DNA from: Undaria pinnatifida
Lineage: Eukaryota; Sar; Phaeophyceae; Laminariales; Alariaceae
NCBI GenBank assembly: GCA_012845835.1
Contig: JABAKD010000028.1
Coordinates: forward strand, 10,126,189-10,190,188
Reading direction: 5' to 3'
DNA: 64,000 nt
Shown in pieces: positions 39,326-51,400 of the stretch. The position numbers were made by a program, and so were the translations under genes. Every line of letters starts with the position of its first letter. Within the stretch, counting starts at the first letter, position 1. The notes beneath the pieces were generated by a model. The model was not told where the DNA came from and did no database searches. It was given only the letters and a program-made list of their open reading frames with translations.

Positions 39326-42274
39326 CGACGACGACGACGTCAACAAAGACGACGAATAGGGGCGAAGGCGATATTAACACAACACAGATGTTTCAAGGTA
39401 CTATATGGTAGACTTCACCAATAACATCACCGCGGGCGAGTACCAACAGCCGTGTTCAGTTACCATCCAACTTGCACGGGAAGTCCACATCTCTCATCCA
39501 CGGGCCTGCTGGCCTTTTTCGTGATACCACACAACTTTGTAACTTCCGAGACTCCACGTTACAAGGGGCACATTTGGCACTCTGGGCCCATATAGTTGTG
39601 GCGGACGATACCGCCAAGTCTCCGGTCGCCATTTGACCCCATTATCGCCAGGCGTTGCAGCCGAACGCTCCCGCCAAAAACTTACCGCAGCAGTTACCGC
39701 GAAACATTACCGCAAAACGCTGCCGCAAAAGAACCTGCATAACTCAACCGCAAAATAAAACGTCGCAAAGCTCTTCCACCAAACTTCAAAAGCAAGACAG
39801 CATTAATAACACCAAACTTCAAAAGCAAGACAGCATTAATAACACCAAACTAACAATACCGCCAAACATTACCACCAAACTTCACCGCCAAACATTACCA
39901 CCAAACTTTACCGCCAACCTTGACCGCCAAAGTTGACCGCCAAGTCTTACCGCCAAACTTGACCGCCAAGTCTTACCGCCGAACTTGACCGCCAAACTTG
40001 ACCGCCAAAACTTGACCGCCAAACTTGAAAGCCAAACTTGACCGAAAACCTACCGCGAGAGCGCTGGAGGTGAAGGATCCCGAGGTCTTGCCGCTTGTCA
40101 TGACTCTGCCTCCCACCAAGTCTTCGGTGGTCACTTTTCCTCGCTTCCACAACCTCTCCCCCGCTGCAAGACCGGCTTCCTCCCTTGACGGGTGTAATCC
40201 ACACAGCAACGGCGGGTGGGAGAGGAGGGGGAGGGGGAGGGGCGGGATTACTCGTGTACTCGCAGCAGAGTCTGTTACATGCGATTTGTGTATCTGCTAA
40301 TATTCTACGGAGATTGCGGTGGGTTTTACGTCATCCCGATGTATGGATGGGAATGAGAATGGGGCGGGGGGGAAGGGGGGGGTGGTCGAGAGGACTCGTA
40401 CTCGTAGCAGAGCCTGGTACTTGTGATTTGTGTAACTGCCAGTATTCTGCGGAGATTGCGGTGGGTTTTACGTTATCCCGAGAGGGTATACATACGCGGA
40501 TGGATCTCCTGGATGCCTGTTAAGGGGCCTGGGGTGAGGGAGATAATGATGCTCTCTCTCACACTCTACTAGTTACTTCTATGTACCTCCTGTTCATTAC
40601 GGTGCATATGATTCGTTGGTAATACAACAGTTTGTATCTGGTCTTCTCCCTTGCGCCGGCCCATGGCGGAGGCGTGCGTGATCTTCCCGTCCTCACAAGA
40701 ACGGCAACCCCGTGCACAAGTATAACCAACAGGGGAGGCACCAGCACCGCAAGCGAAAGGGGACACGAAACTAAGTTTCTTTAAAGGAAGGAGAGTGAAC
40801 AGGCCAACCATAACATCGATCACGGCAACAGCACCACCACAACCAAACAACACACAACAAAGCAACAACATAGCCAGCAAATAGCAGCAACACAACCACC
40901 AACATCAACAAAAAACGCAGCAACCACCACAAAAACATCAAACCGAAACACAACAAACACAGGCGAAAAAATAAATGGCGCGTTTATCTCAAAGGCGACG
41001 AATCACCAAACACACACGAACGCCAACCATGGTTCCGGCGAAGATATGTACTGTTTGTACGGGTCCTCCGCAAAATTTCGTTGCGGCGGCTACAGCATCT
41101 GGATGGCCCACTTGTAGATCGTTATCTGTCCAATGTGCGAAGTTTTGGTCGTGGTAAATGGACCCCAAGAGGACAAATGGGTTTATGTTCAATGGTTGGT
41201 CCCCGGTGATGGATGTTTTGGCTCACCTCTCCTTTGCTGTTTGCCGGTCCGCTTCGTCTTTTTTAGCCTTTTCCTCCGCATCCCGTTTGCGCTTCGCACC
41301 GATCTCCCTGCGGTTACATGGAATGGGATGGGATGCGAATGGATGGAATGGGATGATATGGGACAGGGCGGGATGGGGTGGGATGGTATGGCGACGTGGG
41401 GTGCGCCAGCCAGCAGTCATAGGCAGGAGATCAAACGGGATGTGATGGAGTGAGATGGCGTGGGATCCGATGGGATAGGGTCGGATGAGAGGGGATGACA
41501 GCATAAGTTATGTTACGATGAATAGGTTCACTACGCAGTACGCAAGGTGATACCAAGTACCTGGTACATATCGTATGTGATATGGTGTTACATGATATGG
41601 TATGATATGATACGATATGTTATGACACGATATTGTACCAATTACACAAAATATAGGATATACCAGGTATCATAGCACGACGCCACACAACCTGACATTA
41701 CACGACACGCCTGACATAGTTCAGGGCTTGACGTACAGCCCTGCAGTGATAACAGTCTGACAAAAAAAAGGGACGTGGGGAGCTTCCTGTTTTCTGCACA
41801 TCCAACAGTCCCTAATACGTACGAACAGACCGGTATACAGTGCCGGTCCCTCTATACTGTGCTGGTGGAGTAGTGCCGGTTGCCCGCTATAGCACCTGCG
41901 AAACCACATGGCCCAAACGAGAACCCGCAGCAGCAGAGGCAGTATGCGTAGTAGCGCCTGTTGCCACTGTGGCGCCGGTATTTCCGTATTTCCGGCTGCA
42001 CGTATCGGTGCCATAGAGGAACCCCGTATGTACTCTTGTTTCTGTTTATTTTTCTGTTCGTTTCTTGCTTTCACCCGAAACATAACCCTATCTTCGTCGG
42101 CTTTAGTTTACATGCAACCACGCGCCATGTTTGAGGAAAACGAGCTAATGTGATAACATCATCCTCATCATCGCCATCACCATCACCGTCATCATTATCA
42201 CCATCATCATCATCACCGTCATCATCACCGTCATCATCATCATCAACATCATCAACATCATCATCATCATCAAC

Positions 42275-42306
<32 letters not shown>

Positions 42307-42352
42307 CATCATCGTCACCATCATCACCATCACCATCACCATCATCATCATC

Positions 42353-42412
<60 letters not shown>

Positions 42413-45400
42413 GTCATCATCATCATCATCATCATCAATCTCACCGGAAGATGTTCTCGGTGGACTTGGTCTGTCGGATTTTGTCCGCGTGCGCAACTTT
42501 GGCCAGCTCGGCCACTCGCCCTTCCCTGACCTCCTGCGATGACCATTCCGTCGAAAAAAGTAAACAACGAGAGGGGGGTGTGATGGGCGTACAAGAACAA
42601 ATCAAAAGTAGAACGACAGACGGGCGAACGGGGAAGAGGAGGGGAGGGGGGCGGGGGGAAGGGTTGCAATAAAATACGCAAAGCAGGCGGGGGAAGGGGA
42701 AAGGGGTCAACACTACGGCAGTAGCCATATTTTCAAAGGCAGGTTCTGTAGGGTACTGGTACTTTTGTAGGGTACTGGGAGAGTTACAGAACTCTTTGTG
42801 AAATCTCTGTAGGGTTTTGGGGTGATACAGAACTGTCTGTGAAATCTCTGTAGGGTACTGGCGTGATACAGAACTGTCTGTGAGATCTCTGTAGGGTACT
42901 GGGGTCTCACAGAACATTTTGTGAAATCTCTGTAGGTTACTGGGGTCTCACAGAACATTTCTGTACGGTACAGGGGTCTCACAGAACTGTCTGTGAAATC
43001 TCTGCAGGGTACTGGGGTGATACAGAACTTTTTGTGAAATCTCTGTAGGTTACTGGGGTGATACAGAACGTTCTGTGAAATCTCTGTAGGTTACTGGGGT
43101 GATACAGAACTTTCTGTGAAATCTCTGTAGGTTCTGGGGTCTCACAGAGTTTCTCTGTAGGGTACACGAACAACGTACCTACAGACGAACCCGGTACTTA
43201 CCCCCGACAAGTAACAGCGCAATAGAACATCACGCCCTGTAGCACACAAAAGGACGTCTGCACCGCATGAAACACAATACTGATACTTATACTGAAGAGA
43301 TTAACGTGGCTCATTCTACCCCACCCTACAGCGCCGCCCACAAGTGTTGGTCTTCCTCAACTTGAAGCTAAATAGCACGAAGAAAAACGGTTGGACTACA
43401 CCTGCTGTTGACGCGTCTCTACCCTGAGGTACAGCAATGCGCGAAGAACGACAACAAGAGAATCAACCGCCGTAGCTGCGCAGCACGTAGCCATTGTCGT
43501 TTATCGCGAAAAAGAAGTGCACCAAAACACGTACGTCTCACTCTTCCACCTTTCCACTCTTGGCAATCCGACTTAACACACAAAACAGTTCAATCTGATA
43601 CATAAAGAAAGAAAAAAAAGGCTGGTCATCCGACACCCGCGACTTTCACAGGCCGAGGTTCGTGCTAGTGTTGTGTACGATGTCGAAGGCAGCCTCAGCT
43701 GCTGCCAGGTCAGCATCCACCCCGGTGAACCGTGCCGGGAGAGCCTTGCGAATGTCCTCGTCGGCGATGACGGGAATGTTTTGGAAGTCAGGGATGTGCT
43801 TGTAGTTGGCGTGGAGGAACATGATCATCTCTACCCAGTAGGTGTCCATGCGGCTCCTGTGGCGTGTGAGGAGATCAGCGCATTTGCTGAAGTCGCGCTC
43901 TACCTGCGCGGCACCCGCCTGGTTCCCAAACACTTGCTGCGCTACTGAGGTCTGCACCGTCGCTCATGTTCCCTCTCAAGCTCTGTACAGAAAGGCGTTC
44001 TGTAGGGTATTGTGTGATTGCCTGTAAGCTGTGGCTGTGGGGTCTTCTCTTCTTCGGCCTTCGGCGCGATCCTGACGTCATACCTCCGATGTGCCGAGGG
44101 TACAGAACTGTTTGTGAAATCTCTTTTGGGTACTTCTCTGTAGGGTACTCGGGTCTTACAGAACTGTCTGTGAAATCTCTGTAGGGTACTGGCGTGATAC
44201 AGAACTGTCTGTGAGATCTCTGTAGGGTACTCGGGTCCCACAGAACTTTGTGTGAAATCTCTGTAGGTTACTGGGGTCTCACAGAACGTTTCTGTACGGT
44301 ACGGGGGTCTCACAGAACTATCTGTGAAATCTCTGTAGGGTACTGGGGGTGATACAGAACTTTCTGTGAAATCTCTGTAGGTTACTGGGGTGATACAGAA
44401 CGTTCTGTGAAATCTCTGTAGGTCACTGGGGTGATACAGAACTTTCTGTGAAATCTCTGTAGGTTACTGGGGTGATACAGAACTGAATTGTGGTGATCTG
44501 TCGGTACTTACAGAGGAAATTACCCCCGGTTCCGGTCTGTGAGTACCCTACAGAACGCGCCTGTGGATATTTTCAACATAATTACAGCAGTATGCATAGT
44601 TTTACATTAAGTATAATCAGTCTACGGCAGTAGCGTTACATGCAATACCTCTGCAGCAGGAGTGACAGTACTAAGACCGAAACATCACGCTACCTTGCAA
44701 AGATGAGTATCGACCCATAAATTGATCGAATCTACAGCTGACGTATTTGAAACATCTTTTCAAATATCACCAGCGTTACACGAGCAAGTAGCAGCAGAAT
44801 AGAGGTCGCACTTTTTTGCTTTCCGTCATATCTATCCCGCTGTTTGTGGAATTTGTCTCTCTTACCTGAAGGTGTATGAAGTTATTGATGTCGCGCGAAG
44901 CAACAAACTCCCTGTCCCCTGGATCGTTCAGCTTGATCACGTCCTTTTCGCATAGCGACAGCACAAGCAACAGAACAACAGAGAGACAAAGAGAAAGGGG
45001 GCGAGTAGATGAGACGCAGAACAACAGAGATAAACAAACAAGCAGAAAGGGGGAAGAGGGAGAGATGGGAAGGGAGAGAGCGAGAGGAGGAGTGGAAGAG
45101 AGAGATGAGGGTAGAGAGGCGGGGGGGGGAATATACGTACCAGGTATACACGAAGAAAGATGTCAGATATTGAGAGGGGGGGGTACTCAGTACATGCATA
45201 GTCGTAGTCTAGACTCGCATTCCTGCAACATCGGGACGGAGCATGTCGGGTTGTCACAAACCAGGCAGACATCGCATGCACCAAGCGCGAAGCGCCGCGA
45301 GGTGTTCAGCGAGTGGCATGAAGGATGGGCTGCATCCTACTCTAAGAACCGCTTGTGAGGCGGACTTCCGTACCTTGGGCGTACTTTCTTGCGTATCGGA

Positions 45401-48400
45401 TGACAGCTTTGAATGAATTTATTTTGTTTTCTGGTGTGGCCACTTCCAGAGACAACGACGGGAATACTATGTGACCACCTCGTGGGCACCCTACCATGTG
45501 CACTCTATGAAATATTTGTATCAACACAAATGCACCGCAAAAAACGCGTTGGGCGCCGGGCAACATGAAAGCGTAGCGCTTGCACTTCGTGCCGCGACAA
45601 GGACAACAGCGCGAAACAAACCACACACGCACACGACAACGTGCAACACAAGCCCCTCACCCATTCCGAACATGCCTCAGGCGTTTCGCAATTCCCTCAC
45701 CCGTTTCGTGAACGCCTCGCCGGTGAGCAAGTCGTTCCAACCCTTGGCCTTGAAGTTCAGTTCCTCCACCGCCTCCGCAGCGAAAACGTTCCCGGAAGTC
45801 TTGATCGCCACTATCCGGCTGTTGTCGTTGAACACCTTATTTATATACAAAAAGGCAGTACTTTGACAGATTACAAACAAGGCAGTAGGTTGTTGTCATG
45901 GCTACTACAGTATTAAGACTGTAGGCTACTGCACGTCCCGGTAAGTCTTGATCGCAACCATCCAACTGCTGTCGTTCAACACCTTATGAACATACGAAAA
46001 GGCGGTATCTTGACAGATAATTAAAAGGCGGTAGGCTATTACTATGGCTATTAATAACGCTGTAGGCTATATGCACACGATCGGGGAAGTCTTGACCTCC
46101 AACATCCGGCTGCTGCCGCCGAACACCTTACGTATATACCAAAAGGCGGATTCTTCGTAGATATAACCCTTTCCGGATATCGGAGAGGGAAAACTGAAAA
46201 AAAAAAACTGAATTATTACTACAGCTGTGAGTCGGCACGGCTTAAGCCACCTCCTACTTACTACCAATAGGCGGATGAACAGTGAGTCGTTTTCCTGAGG
46301 CGCCGGCTAGATTGGGTTTCTATTCTCGTACGATAAAGGAAGGGTTGTTTGATGCGGCGTGCGTCCTCTTCTTTGGGCGGGGCCCCCTCGGTCGGGAGAG
46401 GCTGATTTGGCTCGCTTCGCTCTTCTGTCTTAGGTCGGCCAGTCGCCTGACCATCACCTGGTTTCGGCAGCCGACTTGTTGACTAAAGTCACGTAGTTGG
46501 CTAACGGCACCTACCGAATAGCTTGTTGTCGTGAAATCCTGCCGACTCACAGTTCTATTGGCTATAGGATCGGTCACACGAACCTGGCCGGGCTAAAGGG
46601 GGGTAGGGGATGCGTCCGGAATGCAACGTAGGTAGGGAGACGTACGGCACGCGGAGCACGTCGGTACTGGCACATATCGTTGCTGCTTCGCGCTAATCTT
46701 AACGCCTTCACTATTGGAAACCCCTTTTGGTGATAGATTTACTTGCAGGTAGTATATGGAAGATTTTGGGGCTCTAAAGGGGTTAAGGGACTGATGATAG
46801 TGCCGCATTTGTCGTTTTTAGGTCGTTATACTATAATCAAGTCCCAACAGGGTTAAGTCCCAAGCTTCGCGCTAATCTTAAGGGACTGATTGTGCCGCAT
46901 TTGTTGTTTTTAGGCCGCTACACAATAATCAAGTTTCAACAGGGTTCTAATGGGTACCCCGATGTAAATGGGGGATTTTGGGGCTCTAAAGGGGTTAAGG
47001 AACTGATGATAGTGCCGCATTTGTTGTTTTTAGGTCGCTATACTATAATCAAGTCCCAACACGGTTCTAGTGGGTACCCCGATGTATACAGCTGTGAGTC
47101 GGAACGATTATCCGACTACAAAACTAATCGGTAGGTGGCGCTAGCCGATTATGTGACTTTAGTCGGCCAGCCGGCTGGCGAGGCCAGTTGATGCCCAGGC
47201 GACGTTACCGGCTACATTCAGACGAGCGAAGCGAGCAGAATCGCCCCCCTCCGGCCGAAGGGGGCCCCGGCCTAATAAGAAAGAACGCATCCCGCGAAAA
47301 GCCATCATTCCTAAGAGTGTGGAAACCGAATAAATCGGATAGTCGGCACCTCCCTGAAACGACTATTAGTCAGACTGATAACTAGATAGCGACTTAAGTG
47401 CTGCCGACACACAGCTCTACCGATTCAAGACCACCCGAGAGAAGAGCATTCGGGACATCAAGAATTATCCAATAGGCACATCCCACGATAGCATTATAAA
47501 AAGCCACATGTGGCCCACTACAGATAGGAAGCAAGATGGAGTTAAGCCTGTTTCGGCTTGTCACAGGGTGCTATGGAGTCGAGGCACCCAGTTTAGTCCA
47601 CACCTTGAAGGTGACAGGGCAGTGCCATTTCCCGTCGGCGTTCTTCGAAATATTCAGCCGAACGAGGTCCTTAGGGGTCAGCGCATCCCCCGTGACCGGA
47701 TTCTTCTTGTGCTTTCTGACGTAGGGCATGATGTTGAGGATGTCGAAAATCACCCCTTCCTTCGTGCACACCGGCGTCTAGCCAGGAGAAAACGCCGTCA
47801 ACGGCAAAGCATGCGGCATCAGATTAGGGGTGAGTGGGAGGGTGGATGGGGGGTCGGCGTATGTCTCCACGGCCGTGGGGCGTTGGTTTCCACTGTACGC
47901 TTGCTTAACCGCAAGTTGGTTTCGGTAGGGCAACCAATCAACCTACCACACTCCAGCCGTCCCACGACTAGCTACCCACGTCACGCCCACGTTTTTCGTG
48001 TTTTCTTCGTGGCAAAAATAAGCAAGAGCAGGAGCTACATCAAGCTGCTGATTTTGACGCCAGTATGCCTTCTGCGGTGCTCAGGACAAAAATCACCTCC
48101 CCCCTCCCCTGCCCGTCCATGTATGCTCCTCTCCAGGAGTCAGCCACCGAATACTTCGACCGCAGACCTTGATCCCCCTCGCCACCCCCCTTCCCACCCC
48201 TCATGCCCTCCCATTGCTGCACCATGCTCTTTATTGCTGATTATTATTGTGCTGGTTGGTTCGTTAGTTGATGACCGTAGCAGCACCAGAGGACAAGTGA
48301 CCCGAAACACATTAATCGTAACATGAACACGCGGATGAACGAACGAAGCTTAGGGCAGGTGTAGAAAATGCCTCACCTCGAAGGGTGCCAGAGAAAGGGC

Positions 48401-51400
48401 GCAGCAGTCAAACGCCAGAGGTCTCGAAGCGGCGTTCTTGCCCGTCTTCTTGCCTCCATAGTCCCTTTTCCACTATACCAGGTGTACAATACATCCATCC
48501 CACGGTGGTATGGTACGCGCATGTAGACGGGGCCAGGACGCGGCATCGACGACAAAGGACACGTGTGGGGGAGCGGGAGAACAGGGGGGGGGGGGGGCAG
48601 TGGAGGGGGGAGGAGGGGGAGGGGGAGGTGGGGGGGGGGGGAGCAGCATAAGGCTTTTAGGAACGACTGGGGTTAGGGATGGTGGTGCTTGTAGAAACGG
48701 TTGGTTCTACAGAGTGCGTTGAGGTGGTGGGCAGTGATATATTGCGCCTACAGCTTCGTGGCAAGAGTAAAAATATTGCCCCTGCTGGTGCACCTTCTGG
48801 TCGTGAATCGCGTGTGGAGGCGGGGGCGGAGAGTTCGCCGAACTTTCCCAACCTTGCCTAATGTGCCTTTAGGACTCCTTGTGCGATTTAGATGTTTTTG
48901 TAACTACTTCGTAGCAGGGATTCGAACCAAGGGCGTGTAAAGGGTGATGAAGGGCAACAACATACATGGTAGCTGATAATTTCAGTAGGAAGATACTCTG
49001 TATCCCGGGGGGGGCGCGGGGGGAGTCGACACTATGCCTTGGGTCTCGAGCAAGGGCAACCAGCGAGTCCAACGCTGGTGGTCCAGGATCAAACACACTC
49101 TAGAAGTATCATACTATACCTGCGTATTCGTATACTGCTACCCGCATGCATCCTACGGCGCGGGCATCAGACCACGGCACAACCAGGCACACGAGACGAT
49201 AGGACCAGCCGGGCGTGCCCGACGAAAACTAAACAGCTGCAGTCAGCGAGTGCTGACATACTAGACAACTACCGTGATATGCCATTTTTCGAGCGTTTGC
49301 TTCATGCTGACTGGACCACTGGCGACGACGAGAGCTCTAATTGTAGACTATCAACAGACTAACCTAATATCATATCTACGACCCAGTAAGACACGAGACA
49401 AAAGGCCGCAGTAACGCACTACTGATGTACCGTAGGGGTCCCCCAGTCGTCAGTAGTGCCGGTTGCCGCGGTAGTGCCGGCAAAATCGCTCGACACAGAA
49501 TGGCATAGTCTATACGTAGCGCATGCCGGCACGACTGAGGGGCCCCTACTGCTGTACCAAGAACCGGCCCTGGAACAGCTATGACGCTTCGTGACGACTG
49601 CTGTTGCCAACTACCAACTACTGTATAGCGTCAATGTGGCAAAAAGTAGCGGCACTTGTAGTACTGTGCAGCAGCAAGGGCACAGCAGCAGCAGCACGAA
49701 GCACATCAGCAACAGAAGAAGCAACGGCAGCTACTACTGCTACGTACTACTCGTCGTGCTGCTACTGGGCAGCTCAGACGTAGAGTTTGGCTGAGCCTAC
49801 CCACCTGCAGTACATTCAAGCCGCCTGATTCGCTCGTCACCAACAACAGCAACCCAAACGCGGCAGCGGCAGCAATAGCAGCGGCAGGCAGCAGCAGGCA
49901 GCAGCAGCAGCGTCTATCATAACAAAAAACGTTTAGTCTCTCCCTTAAGCCCAGCCTTTCTCTAACGGCCCTTCCTTCACGAGCTCAAGGCGGTTCGATA
50001 CGAAACCAGCCGTCTCCCTCCTCCCTCTCACCCGTCCACACGCCAGTACCCGCCAGAGCCCGCTTCGGCCATGGGCTCGTTCGTAATCACGAGCTATGCC
50101 GTGTGCTTTGCACGACTAGGCATATATTTTATAAAAAATATTTGAAGGACGTCAGCCGTGAGTTCGACGAATTTCGGGTCAAAACTCATATTTGCAAGCT
50201 GCGTTGTTGGTACTTGTAATATACTATATGGGTGAGTTTTTTATTGGGAGGGGTCCTATTTTTGGTCCACCATAATGGTTAGTGTTGGTATTTTTACTTT
50301 AGGTTGGGAATTTTGAGCTAGATCTAACATCATACTGGTATGTATTATATAAATTTATTACTGTAGTTTCCACTTTACTGCTCTATCACATGTATGGTAG
50401 GTGGTGTATTTTGCTTTTTCTCCCCCCGCTTTAATATCGGGAGGAGTACGAATACAGAGTATTAGAATACAGAGTATTATTAGTTATCCAATATGTCAAT
50501 ATTAATACAGCATTCGAGAATAAGTGTCGGCTACTCCCCAAAATATATTTGCACGTACGTGCAAGGTTTTCAGATTTGCACGTAAACTCAAATACTGCCC
50601 CTGCCGACATCGAGAGCAGACCTCCAGCCCCCCAAAGGGTTGGGTTGGGTTGGGGTTAGGGGTAGGGTTAGGGTTAGGTTTAGGGTTAGTGTTAGGGGCA
50701 GGTCTGGGGTCGGGTTGGTCTGGGCACCTCAACCGTCGTTTTGCGCGGACCTGCACATAGGGAGCCGCAATACAAAAATCGCTATTGAATTTACGTGCAA
50801 ATTTGAATAGCTTGGCACGTACGTGCAACTTCGCGGGGGCTGGCAGGCTTTGCTTCTCTCGGAAAAGAAAATAGAAAAAACAACAACAGTATTTTGAAAG
50901 GCAAAATATCACTTGCTTGGGAAAGGCATATTTATGTGGAAACCCAGAAAAGAGACTGCTGGAAATTGGTGATCGGTGACCTGCTGTGGCTGTTTAAGAC
51001 TGCTGTACAACCGCTCCTCGACATGCGTAGCTTCGTAGTTGGAAGGTGCGATCATAGATGCTGATGTGCATGCACACGTTGCTCCGAAAACGTTGTCTAT
51101 GCCAGCTGCTGTAGTACGTTTTGTATAACACCGTTTCTTGATCCGAAAATGAACGTTTTCGGGTCTCAAAACCGTCTTGCACACCTGGTATCTTGATAGA
51201 TCCGAAACTGGTGATTTTGCGGGTTCCATTTTCGGATAGTTTTCGGATTGGCCCCCGCTCGAAAACGGGGGTGCAGTGTTGGATAAAATAGTATCTGAAA
51301 AAGACGTCCGGACTTGGTTTTCTATGCGTCATGGGAGGGAACACGCGTGTACTAAGCCGAAAACAGCAGTAGTAGCAGCAGTACAAGACGCAAAAGACAC

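Noticed and set aside
42071-42681. Poly-Asp, poly-Met and poly-Ser frames
   Set aside because: Artefacts of the CAT repeat next to a cyclophilin exon.
48895-48935. Possible minus-strand tRNA because of GGTTCGAATCC
   Set aside because: The T-arm has two mismatches in five pairs and there is no upstream A-box at the right distance.
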